Source of the DNA: a virus
Reading direction: 5' to 3' (one strand)
DNA: 20,151 bases
Virus record (IMG/VR): IMGVR_UViG_3300042450_001323
Span: 1 to 20,151 of that record
In this document: in pieces, positions 12,189 to 18,368 of the stretch
How the letters are laid out: every line of letters starts with the position of its first letter
Position numbering within the stretch: position 1 is the first letter of the stretch
Made by a program: the position numbers and the translations under genes
The notes under the pieces: model-generated
The model's input: only the letters and a program-made list of their open reading frames with translations
Databases searched by the model: none
What the model was told of the DNA's origin: nothing

Positions 12189-12464
12189 ATGAAATTCCAA
12201 ATTATTGAAGAGACCGCACTGGAGTTTACTCCACGAGGTCGCAAATCAAATGTAGAACCTGAACTGGTTGAGGCACTCAAGACCTTGCCAAAGGGTAAGG
12301 CTGTAAAAATTACAGACATGAAACTGAACCCAAAGACCGACACATTCAAGACCGACAAGGCTCGTGTCTCCGCAACAATTCGTTCGGCAGGCAAGCAAGC
12401 CAAGGTCAATGTCAAGATTATGTGGGCAACTGATGGTACACCACAGGTAGTAGTTGCCAAGTAA
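12189..12464 (+). CDS. RGRKSN-family small protein, copy 1
   Basis: A 91-residue basic protein, one of three paralogues here. Shared signature: an E-x-LEF strand, an RGRKSN patch (residues 17-22), a helix ELVEALKTL, a GKAVKIT strand, and a C-terminal KARVSATIR helix then KIMWATDGTPQVVV. RGRK resembles the basic core of AT-hook-like minor-groove binders, so DNA binding is plausible, and the C-terminal helix with a beta hairpin could be a small winged fold. The family is otherwise unknown to me. AAAGG precedes ATG. It sits alone in its cassette, with its own terminator. Confidence 0.75.
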   Translation: MKFQIIEETALEFTPRGRKSNVEPELVEALKTLPKGKAVKITDMKLNPKTDTFKTDKARVSATIRSAGKQAKVNVKIMWATDGTPQVVVAK

Positions 12465-12489
12465 ACTTACCAGCGTGTAAGAATAGAGT

Positions 12490-12526
12490 AGCCCTTCCCC
12501 AACCCCCTGGGGAGGGGCTCTCTTTT
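12490..12526 (+). terminator. rho-independent terminator
   Basis: AGCCCTTCCCC (12490-12500) pairs with GGGGAGGGGCT (12509-12519) apart from one mismatch, followed by CTCTTTT. Confidence 0.85.
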
Positions 12527-12537
12527 GTTCCAGCTGT

Positions 12538-12670
12538 GTAATTTTACACGCCTGTATTATTACAGGCAGGTGTAACTTTACTTTCTGCTAAAGTTACACC
12601 TGCGGTAATATTACACGAATGTAATAAAACTTTAGTATCTTTATGGAATGTAATTTTACATACATGTAAC
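12538..12670. repeat. cassette repeat E
   Basis: Perfect 15-bp inverted repeat GCAGGTGTAACTTTA (12566-12580) / TAAAGTTACACCTGC (12589-12603), loop CTTTCTGC. GTAATTTTAC lies upstream, and GTAATATTAC (12605-12614) and TATCTTTATG (12636-12645) downstream. Relative to copy D both arms differ at matching positions. Further degenerate GTAACTTTA-type motifs run on to about 12750. Confidence 0.87.
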
Positions 12671-12822
12671 TTTATGGAATTGTAATCGTGTAAGTTTAGG
12701 GTTTATGTCTATGTAACTTTAGGGCTTTGTACTTGTGTAACTTTAGGGATTTGGTGATATATCAGTCAGAAAAAATCTTTATGTAATTTTAGAATTAGCC
12801 TATTATTACATGAAATCTTTGC

Positions 12823-13018
12823 TAAGGTCATTAGTGCTGATTGACCCCAGCTGAGATCGCCAATAGGCGGGCTGTAAAATTACAGCCCTGCAATTTTGGT
12901 CTCAGTGTTCAGCCTAGAAGTTGCGGGAAGGGTAGGTGATGTACCTTCCATAAAATTACATCAAGGCTACTTTAGGCATAAGGTAGTTGTCACTTCTAAT
13001 CTTACACAGAGGTAAGTT
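12823..13018 (+). promoter_or_regulatory. promoter and long structured leader of the 13019 gene
   Basis: TAAGGT (12823-12828) in a TTACATGAAA context resembles the 11118 promoter. The leader can fold as a junction: CTGAGA/TCTCAG (12851-12856 with 12900-12905) enclosing GCC/GGC and the 20-nt palindrome GGGCTGTAAAATTACAGCCC (12869-12888). A further hairpin around GGAAGG/CCTTCC lies near 12928-12950. A good Shine-Dalgarno AGAGGTAAG precedes ATG 13019. A riboregulator or attenuator is possible. Confidence 0.45.
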
Positions 13019-13321
13019 ATGGCTGATAAGAAATATCAGATCATTGACGAAGCTGAGTTAGAGTTTGTACCGCGTGGGCGTAAGTCCAACACGGACACCG
13101 AGTTGGTAGACGCTATGCGTAAACTTACATCGGGCAAGGCTCTCTCGGTTACTTCTTTGCAAGTAGACATGAAACTCACTGCGGAAGTCGTGAAGTCCGA
13201 GAAGGCTCGCATTAGTGCGATGCTTCGGGCTTGTGCGAAACAAGCGGGGGTTACTATCTCAATTCGTTGGTCGCTCACGGGCGTACCGCAAATTGTCGTA
13301 GTGTCTACTTCTAAGAAGTAG
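13019..13321 (+). CDS. RGRKSN-family small protein, copy 2
   Basis: A 100-residue paralogue of the 12189 product. Aligned features: YQIIDEAELEFVPRGRKSN, helix ELVDAMRKL, GKALSVTSL strand, KARISAMLRACAKQAG helix, and IRWSLTGVPQIVVV. The C-terminus ends in a short STSKK tail. Between the GKA strand and the KAR helix it is a few residues longer than copy 1. The gene is bracketed by near-identical palindromes (12869-12888 and 13357-13374). GC content is higher than in the flanks. Function unknown; DNA binding suggested by the basic patch. Confidence 0.75.
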   Translation: MADKKYQIIDEAELEFVPRGRKSNTDTELVDAMRKLTSGKALSVTSLQVDMKLTAEVVKSEKARISAMLRACAKQAGVTISIRWSLTGVPQIVVVSTSKK

Positions 13322-13356
13322 GTCTCGTTTGATCGACCATGCGAGTAAAGTCGCAG

Positions 13357-13374
13357 GGCTGTAAAATTACAGCC
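13357..13374. repeat. palindrome repeated from upstream of the 13019 gene
   Basis: GGCTGTAAAATTACAGCC, identical in core to 12869-12888. The two copies lie either side of the 13019 gene and contain the GTAA-NN-TTAC core. Confidence 0.75.
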
Positions 13375-13385
13375 TCGTAACAGAA

Positions 13386-13474
13386 GGGGACTAGCTGGGC
13401 ATAATATTCCAGCTCTGTAACAATAGGCATATTGTTCCAGGGTTGTCTGAATAACCCCAGCTAGTCCCCATAAT
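13386..13474. repeat. 14-bp inverted repeat enclosing three hairpins
   Basis: GGGGACTAGCTGGG (13386-13399) and CCCAGCTAGTCCCC (13456-13469) are perfect arms. Inside are AACAATA/TATTGTT with loop GGCA, GGGTT/AACCC, and a competing GCTGG/CCAGC. ATAATTTTT follows the right arm, so it could also terminate the 13019 transcript. The cloverleaf-like form is unusual. Confidence 0.7.
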
Positions 13475-13489
13475 TTTTATTACATCTCC

Positions 13490-13582
13490 GTAATATTACA
13501 CAGCCTGGTTAGTGTAATATTACATTCGTGTCATTTTTAGTATCTACATTTTCCCGTGTAATATTACCAACCGTAATATTAC
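13490..13582. repeat. cluster of four GTAATATTAC palindromes (repeat F)
   Basis: Exact copies at 13490-13499, 13514-13523, 13558-13567 and 13573-13582. TTTTTAGTATCTACATTTT between them is a degenerate form of the TAYCTTTATG box. No gene in 13322-13637. Confidence 0.85.
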
Positions 13583-13637
13583 ATATCCAATTTATAAGTT
13601 TAGTGTATATCTAAAAAACTATTCTCTAACAATCTTT

Positions 13638-14048
13638 ATGATTATATTACTAATTATATTTTTTGTAACCTTTATGGGAACCTTTATGATAATAACTTTT
13701 TTAGATTTCTTTTGGATTGGGTTTTTAGTTAGAGATAGGGCTGGTAGTATTAGTGACATGAAAAATAAGAAATTGAAAGATACAATTCCTCAGACAAATA
13801 ACGATAAATGCCCTGCGCTATTATCTGATAATAAACATATTCAAGGTAATCACCAATATATTATTTTATCTTCAACCCAAACTATTGACCAATACTTACC
13901 TACGATCCATTGTTATAGCACTTTAGTTTGTAGATACTGTAACAATGTACAAAACGAATACAAAACTCTAAATTATGGCTTAGAATATCTATTAGCCGAT
14001 AATGAAGATATAAATATAATCCAAATAGATCCAACAACTAATTCATAA
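13638..14048 (+). CDS. N-terminally membrane-anchored protein with CRYC motif
   Basis: Up to 136 residues: a hydrophobic N-terminus (about residues 1-31, including FMIITFLDFFWIGFLV), a basic linker (KNKKLKD), then a soluble domain with CPALL, HCYSTLVCRYC and a Glu/Tyr/Asn-rich end. Cys58 and the CxxC at about 98-101 could bind zinc. The start is uncertain: ATGs at 13638, 13674 and 13686 are each preceded by CTTT, and only the last has GGGAA upstream. The gene is AT-rich, unlike cassettes to the left. No family recognised. Confidence 0.6.
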   Translation: MIILLIIFFVTFMGTFMIITFLDFFWIGFLVRDRAGSISDMKNKKLKDTIPQTNNDKCPALLSDNKHIQGNHQYIILSSTQTIDQYLPTIHCYSTLVCRYCNNVQNEYKTLNYGLEYLLADNEDINIIQIDPTTNS

Positions 14049-14064
14049 CCGAAAGGCAAACATT

Positions 14065-14496
14065 ATGTCCGAGCAATTCTTTTACCCAGAACCTGATGAA
14101 ACTCTTAGCCGTTGGCTAGAGAATACTTTTGACCAACTCACAGTTCTTTATAAGAGCAATTTATATGTTCTTACTTTAGACAATAATAATGAAGGTGTTT
14201 ATTCAATTGATGATGCTGAGGCTGAAGCAATTCGTTTGAAAATTATTGCTATAAGTGCAAAGCTTCTTTCTTATGAATTCAATAAGAAAGAAATTATTCA
14301 TAGCAAAACAATAACCCAACCTGTTTCTAACTTTTTATTTGATGCAATGGATTTTGGTTATGTAATGATGGATAATTTCTCAAAAGCCTATTCATTTGAT
14401 GATCCTAATATTCAATCTTCTTTATTAGAAGATGCATCTATTCTTGTATCTATTATCTCATGCACTGCTGAATACGCATTAGAAAACAATCTCTAA
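14065..14496 (+). CDS. acidic helical protein of unknown function
   Basis: A 143-residue acidic, mostly helical protein (SRWLENTFDQL, then AEAEAIRLKIIAISAKLL and NFLFDAMDFGYVMMD). No catalytic motif is seen. AAAGG precedes the ATG by 8 nt. It follows the 13638 gene by 16 nt in the same cassette. No canonical terminator follows; the 16-bp inverted repeat at 14599-14636 is the nearest structure. Confidence 0.7.
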   Translation: MSEQFFYPEPDETLSRWLENTFDQLTVLYKSNLYVLTLDNNNEGVYSIDDAEAEAIRLKIIAISAKLLSYEFNKKEIIHSKTITQPVSNFLFDAMDFGYVMMDNFSKAYSFDDPNIQSSLLEDASILVSIISCTAEYALENNL

Positions 14497-14509
14497 TGCA
14501 ATTCCTAAT

Positions 14510-14660
14510 CTTACGCCTTTGTAAAATTACAGACCCCTAATATTACATAGGCTATTGTTCCAGTCGTGTAACATTACAGGCGTGTAATTTTAGAACGGGA
14601 GGGTGTAATATTACTTTTATGTAATATTACACCCTCGTAATATTACACATAACCTTTATC
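14510..14660. repeat. cassette repeat G with nested palindromes
   Basis: GAGGGTGTAATATTAC (14599-14614) and GTAATATTACACCCTC (14621-14636) form a perfect 16-bp inverted repeat with a 6-nt loop; each arm itself contains the palindrome GTAATATTAC, and a third copy follows at 14637-14646. GTAAAATTAC and GTAACATTAC lie to the left, ACCTTTATC to the right. No gene in 14497-14844. Confidence 0.85.
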
Positions 14661-14782
14661 TAATTTAGTACATAATTTCTAATCCAATTCCCTACTTTTA
14701 TCTGGCTGCAAATACCAATACATATCTTTATCCTAACCTTTATGAAACCTTTATCTGAATACAATTCTTAACCCCATTTATA

Positions 14783-14819
14783 TAAAAAAATAAGGGCTAG
14801 GTTTTACCCTAGCCCTTAT
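14783..14819 (-). terminator. rho-independent terminator of the 14845 gene
   Basis: ATAAGGGCTAGG (14790-14801) pairs with CCTAGCCCTTAT (14808-14819). Read on the minus strand it is followed by seven T residues, and it lies 25 nt after the minus-strand stop. Confidence 0.88.
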
Positions 14820-14844
14820 CTAAATCGGTAGTTATTTGTTTAGT

Positions 14845-15189
14845 TTATTTCTTAGCCTTAGGCTTATCTATTCCGAAACGAATTGCTGGAACAGTTTCCT
14901 TATGCCAACGGATTTCTGAAGAATAACCCAAACGCTTAGCCAAACCCCGAAGCATTGCCGAAGTTGTAGCCTTATAGTTTTTCTTATCCTTTTCATCAGT
15001 TAGATCCGAAGGAATTGCCAATTCTGAAAGTGTAAGAAATTTCTTACCTTCAACCATTTTGTTAGCAATAATCGTATTCTTAATCTCATTCACAAATTCA
15101 TCTGAAAGATTAGATTTACGACCACGCTGAACAAATTCTAAATCATTTTCTTCAATGATTTCAAATTTCATTTTTTTATTCTCTGACAT
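14845..15189 (-). CDS. RGRKSN-family small protein, copy 3 (opposite strand)
   Basis: A 114-residue paralogue of the 12189 and 13019 products. The common parts are KFEIIEENDLEFVQRGRKSN, helix DEFVNEIKN, GKKFLTLSEL, then TTSAMLRGLAKRLG and SEIRWHKETVPAIRF. It is longer because of an insert of about 15 residues between the first helix and the GKK strand. It is the only one on the minus strand, and is AT-rich like its neighbours, so the paralogues have diverged in composition. ATG 15189 is used here; ATG 15171 would align with the start of copy 1. It carries its own terminator. Confidence 0.78.
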   Translation of the reverse strand: MSENKKMKFEIIEENDLEFVQRGRKSNLSDEFVNEIKNTIIANKMVEGKKFLTLSELAIPSDLTDEKDKKNYKATTSAMLRGLAKRLGYSSEIRWHKETVPAIRFGIDKPKAKK

Positions 15190-15989
15190 TTGTTTTACCC
15201 ATTTCTTTCTTTTATTGTTTGTTTTATATTTTATTTATTTGGTAATTAGATTACCGATTTAGACCCCCATTCTATCAGCTAATGCAATAGAAACCAACCT
15301 GATCCAAAAATTAATAAAATAAAGTTTTAATTACCTATCCAATTCTTTACTCAATTTTTGATCGGCTGCGGGGGATGTAATATTACACGCCAGGGGCTAA
15401 TGCTTTAGATAATGCTTTACCTAAAACAAAATACGCTTGGTGTAATATTACACGATTGTAATGTTACATAGAGTACATAAAAAAAATTAGAAAACGCTTT
15501 ATGTGAATAATTAGAAAATGTAATACCTTTATGGGGCGGGTATTAGGCAACCTATTAGCTGAGTCAATTACCCTATTGTAATTTAGACCCTATTCAACAT
15601 AGGATTTCTAATTTAATCCCGCACCCATTAGGCACACCTAACTGGACACTAAATTTTTGATAAATATGGTCTCTAATTCCCTTATTTAATTTTGGGGGTA
15701 TTCAGACATAAATATGTTTACCTTCTCTATAGGGAATAGACATACAAATAACCCGCTTTATATTTTTCGGGGTTTGATTATTCATTCTACTAATAAATTA
15801 TTCTATTACAGAGATAATACCTTTATGAGGACTGTATATACATACAAATTATAGCTAATTATAAAAATCCTAAGGAATTAGGTGTTTTTAAGGCTATTTT
15901 GTACTGTTTTTACATGTTACACCACAATATTTAATATAATCTGTACCTTTATTGAGTATAAAGCACATGAATATAGGTATACGGCAGGG
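15190..15989. other. 800-bp AT-rich gene-free region with repeat H
   Basis: No credible gene on either strand. It contains GGTAAT/ATTACC around 15240-15254, GTAATATTAC at 15377-15386 and 15442-15451, GTAATGTTAC nearby, and TACCTTTATG at 15524-15533 and 15818-15827. The part nearest 15190 should hold the promoter of copy 3, and the rest separates the repeat array from the leftward operon. AT richness would suit an origin, but no iterons or initiator gene are seen. Confidence 0.6.
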
Positions 15990-16205
15990 CTATTTATTAG
16001 CAAACCACCATCTCTCTTCTAAATCATCATCCTTATCTACTCCAGGTAATTGATTTACCTTAGACTCTATTCTATTCAGACGATGAATGAGTTTCCTATC
16101 TCTGAGGTAATCCTCTAGTATCTCTATCATAGTAACCAATAGATATACCCCGCCAAATATCATAAAGTACGAGGCAACCATTTTTAGAAACAGATCCGTA
16201 GTCAT
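15990..16205 (-). CDS. small membrane protein
   Basis: A 71-residue protein with one N-terminal membrane helix (about residues 5-28, VASYFMIFGGVYLLVTMIEI) and a charged cytoplasmic-type tail (YLRDRKLIHRLNRIESKV, then DDDLEERWWFANK). AAGGGATAAGGGAT precedes ATG and overlaps the end of the upstream gene. It is the last gene of the leftward operon. Function unknown. Confidence 0.7.
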   Translation of the reverse strand: MTTDLFLKMVASYFMIFGGVYLLVTMIEILEDYLRDRKLIHRLNRIESKVNQLPGVDKDDDLEERWWFANK

Positions 16206-16210
16206 ATCCC

Positions 16211-16384
16211 TTATCCCTTCTCAATCGTAAAGTGAACATTATGTCCATCTGGATTCTCATCTGTAGAGACCATATGATCTATAACCTCATCCAACTCTAA
16301 TTCCCGCTTGCATTTCCTACAATAAACCAGAACCTTTTCCCCAGCTTTTAACACACTCAAAGGGAAGTTCCCATACAATTCCAT
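16211..16384 (-). CDS. small CxxC/His protein, possible zinc finger
   Basis: A 57-residue protein from ATG 16384 (alternatives at 16402 and 16426 overlap the upstream gene). CRKC at residues 22-25 and His37, His48 and His51 could bind zinc. The chosen start lies 4 nt after the stop of the 16389-16559 gene, consistent with coupling. Unknown family. Confidence 0.6.
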   Translation of the reverse strand: MELYGNFPLSVLKAGEKVLVYCRKCKRELELDEVIDHMVSTDENPDGHNVHFTIEKG

Positions 16385-16388
16385 AACA

Positions 16389-16559
16389 CTATTGGCACTC
16401 ATGTCCATACCCAAATTCATCCTCATCTAGTAATTGTTCACATTCTTCGCACATATCATAATAAAGCTTACCTGTTTGCGGATCTTGAAGGGCTCTAATT
16501 GCCCCAACTTTGATCCTAGCCATAAACGGAATATCAGCCTTGAATTTAATGTTAGTCAT
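16389..16559 (-). CDS. 56-residue protein with CEEC...HEC zinc-like motif
   Basis: The product reads MTNIKFKADIPFMARIKVGA, then a middle ending in KLYYDMCEEC and a C-terminus ending GYGHECQ. Cys37 and Cys40 with His53 and Cys55 would suit a small zinc site. It starts 8 nt inside the upstream gene and fills a gap that would otherwise be empty in this tightly packed operon; GGTGGCAAAA precedes the ATG. No family recognised. Confidence 0.7.
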   Translation of the reverse strand: MTNIKFKADIPFMARIKVGAIRALQDPQTGKLYYDMCEECEQLLDEDEFGYGHECQ

Positions 16560-16710
16560 TTTTGCCACCCTGGTCTTTCTCTATGATTAGTTTCATTCTT
16601 TCCACTATTTTCTTAATTTCTGTATAATGCCATGTTGGTCTATCAACATAGCCATTTTCTAATGAAGATAGTACCCTCATAACCCATTCCATCTCTTGGC
16701 TATTAATCAA
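16552..16710 (-). CDS. 52-residue helical protein (TTG start)
   Basis: The open frame extends to an ATG at 16755, but that would overlap the upstream gene by 53 nt. TTG 16710 is preferred because AAAGAGGA lies 5-6 nt upstream and it overlaps the upstream stop by 8 nt. ATG 16692 is another option. The product is a helical, charged protein (EMEWVMRVLSSLENGYVD, then EIKKIVERMKLIIEKD). Function unknown. Confidence 0.6.
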   Translation of the reverse strand: MINSQEMEWVMRVLSSLENGYVDRPTWHYTEIKKIVERMKLIIEKDQGGKND

Positions 16711-16915
16711 GATAATCCTCTTTCCATTGCTGAACAAGAGCTTTGAGGTTATCAAGGATCTTATAGATTTCGCTAAAGTCAGGGTGATCTTTTATAATAA
16801 CCCCAATCCTGGTATATTCCATATCCTCAATGAAACCCCTAACGGTTTCTACACCTTTCTCTAATTCTTCAAGGGTCAAATCCATAGCCATTGCCTTAGT
16901 TATCTCCTGTTCCAT
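16703..16915 (-). CDS. 70-residue acidic helical protein
   Basis: Two predicted helices (MDLTLEELEKGVETVRGFIE and FSEIYKILDNLKALVQQWKE) joined by an IGVIIKDHPD segment. No recognised domain. Its start overlaps the end of the 16900-17037 gene by 16 nt, and a purine-rich AAAGAAGAAGAT precedes ATG 16915. Confidence 0.65.
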   Translation of the reverse strand: MEQEITKAMAMDLTLEELEKGVETVRGFIEDMEYTRIGVIIKDHPDFSEIYKILDNLKALVQQWKEDYLD

Positions 16916-17037
16916 TTATCTTCTTCTTTCCATTGAGTTCCATATTGATCATGCTTTTCAATTGCTCTTTTAACCACATGAATATGAAACTGAATGCCAG
17001 CAAATATGCCAACTCCTAATGCCAATATTGTCCTCAT
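16900..17037 (-). CDS. 45-residue membrane-anchored peptide
   Basis: MRTILALGVGIFAGIQFHIH, then VVKRAIEKHD and a Trp/Glu/Lys-rich tail. There is one N-terminal hydrophobic helix. TTAGGGAG lies just upstream of ATG 17037 inside the end of the preceding mini-gene. Overlaps on both sides fit a real operon member; function unknown. Confidence 0.6.
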   Translation of the reverse strand: MRTILALGVGIFAGIQFHIHVVKRAIEKHDQYGTQWKEEDKWNRR

Positions 17038-17038
17038 C

Positions 17039-17101
17039 TTAACTCCCTAATAGTATAAGCATAACAAATATGCCTATAATTCCTAATCCGATTCTTACCA
17101 T
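17039..17101 (-). CDS. 20-residue membrane peptide
   Basis: MVRIGLGIIGIFVMLILLGS is a single hydrophobic helix. It lies in the 72-nt gap between two genes, with a stop 1 nt before the next ATG. The hydrophobic composition and spacing support it, but at this length chance cannot be excluded. Confidence 0.4.
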   Translation of the reverse strand: MVRIGLGIIGIFVMLILLGS

Positions 17102-17109
17102 TTCAAATG

Positions 17110-17439
17110 TCAAAACTCCTCCTTTTTGAAGCCCAATCCGTATGTGTTATCACATTCCATAATGCGACTAAACCCATCTCTCATAACCTTAGCCTGATGC
17201 AAACCGCAACAATAGTCTTGGTTATACCTACTTAGTTTAGTCGCGCAATTAATATAACAACAAATACCAGTATTAAGCTTTGAAACATCAAAACCAATTT
17301 CCATTAATTTCTTAACAACTCTAGTCTTTCTTGATTCATTTCTCTTACGATTTATCGCAAGCCGAGCTTCAGGATCAACCTTCATTAAAGCTTTTTTCTT
17401 TTCGTATTTTACTTTTCTTGACTCTGGGCTATATGCCAT
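17110..17439 (-). CDS. basic Cys/His-rich protein, putative zinc-binding
   Basis: A 109-residue protein. The N-terminal half is strongly basic and helical (KVKYEKKKALMK, RKRNESRKTRVVKKL), and the C-terminal half carries CC (60-61), C65, CC (77-78) and H81 in CCYINCATKLS and QDYCCGLHQ. The pattern suggests a zinc finger attached to a nucleic-acid-binding arm, as in some small phage HNH-like or ribosome-associated proteins, but no HNH catalytic triad is seen. AAAAGGGAAAAT precedes ATG. Confidence 0.7.
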   Translation of the reverse strand: MAYSPESRKVKYEKKKALMKVDPEARLAINRKRNESRKTRVVKKLMEIGFDVSKLNTGICCYINCATKLSRYNQDYCCGLHQAKVMRDGFSRIMECDNTYGLGFKKEEF

Positions 17440-17499
17440 ATTTTCCCTTTTATATATGTTAGATATATTGCTAATATATTACAGTAATCCTAATGATAA

Positions 17500-18048
17500 T
17501 TACAACTCAATCCTAGGATAGTTTCCTAAGTTATATTCATTCAAATCTAGTTGATCTTTAAACCTTGTTAATGTCTGAGCATAAGGCGTAGCTGATTCTG
17601 AACTCATTATTGATCTACCATCAAATTCATCTAGAATCTGTCTTCTGACATAAAGGAAATTACTTTCCCATTTCTCAGGCTCAATCATATCGTGAATCCG
17701 TTGGAGAACTTTTAACATACCCAATGAATTATCTGTAACTTCCCAGTTTTCACAAGATAGTTTTACAGCGTCAATTACATGTGTATTATCAACAGTTTGT
17801 GATTCCAATTGATCATCATAAATATCATCATCAATAATATGACCAACGGCACATTTAAGTGTATCAATAATCTGACCGTCACCATCTCTTATATAACCAC
17901 GATAAGCACAATCTCCACTCACTTCATATTCTTCAGTATCATAATTCATATAACTTTCTTGTGATTTCTCACCCTGATTCAATAGGTTTGTAACAATATA
18001 ATCCATCACCTTCATATCATTGTCTAAATCACTTAATTCAATAGCCAT
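17500..18048 (-). CDS. phage protein with CAVGH motif
   Basis: A 182-residue acidic protein. The stretch GDCAYRGYIRDGDG followed by KCAVGHIIDDDIYDDQLE (residues 46-82) is a motif I have seen in many uncharacterised phage and plasmid proteins. Cys47, Cys66 and His70 may form a metal site. The rest is helical with no catalytic motif. ATGGAGAC lies upstream of ATG. A hairpin AGCCC/GGGCT (about 18067-18079) sits in its leader. The 18588 gene product has a related Cys-Gly style motif, so both may be early accessory proteins. Confidence 0.7.
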   Translation of the reverse strand: MAIELSDLDNDMKVMDYIVTNLLNQGEKSQESYMNYDTEEYEVSGDCAYRGYIRDGDGQIIDTLKCAVGHIIDDDIYDDQLESQTVDNTHVIDAVKLSCENWEVTDNSLGMLKVLQRIHDMIEPEKWESNFLYVRRQILDEFDGRSIMSSESATPYAQTLTRFKDQLDLNEYNLGNYPRIEL

Positions 18049-18119
18049 TTTAAAATGTCTCCATTCAGCCCTGTTGGGCTCTATTTTCGTTTTTAAAGGT
18101 TAACTTGTACTCTTATCGG

Positions 18120-18368
18120 TTACGGCATTAAATAGAAATTCGTTACCGTATCCCCATCCTCGCCCAATGATTTACCAAACATACAACCTGGACCATTACC
18201 CTCTTCATCACGAGAAGGGTAAAGTACACTTTGATCTGAAAGCACAAGTGCAATCGGAGCTTTGTTCATATTCAAAGACCAACCTTCCTTCTGCATTTCA
18301 AACTCAGTCATTTCCCTAGCCTTAACTATTGTTAATCCTTCGGGATAGTTGTCCTCATCAATTGACAT
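18120..18368 (-). CDS. 82-residue protein of unknown function
   Basis: Alternating strands and helices (EGLTIVKAREMTEFEMQ, then PIALVLSDQSVLYPSRD and GDTVTNFYLMP). The VLSDQSVLYPSRDEEGNGPG section resembles small beta-rich phage proteins, but I cannot name a family. AAAGGAG lies 6 nt before ATG 18368. The start overlaps the upstream gene by 11 nt. Confidence 0.7.
   Translation of the reverse strand: MSIDEDNYPEGLTIVKAREMTEFEMQKEGWSLNMNKAPIALVLSDQSVLYPSRDEEGNGPGCMFGKSLGEDGDTVTNFYLMP

Noticed and set aside
13036-13278. Minus-strand ORFs antisense to the 13019 gene
   Set aside because: The plus-strand gene has two clear paralogues and a good ribosome-binding site; the antisense frames are shadows.
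9498-15550. CRISPR array
   Set aside because: The repeats are palindrome-rich, variable in length, spaced by whole genes and terminators, and there are no uniform repeat-spacer units or cas genes.
15714-15857. Possible plus-strand ORF of about 46 residues
   Set aside because: No Shine-Dalgarno, aromatic-rich random-looking product, and it reads through a TAYCTTTATG box that is non-coding elsewhere.
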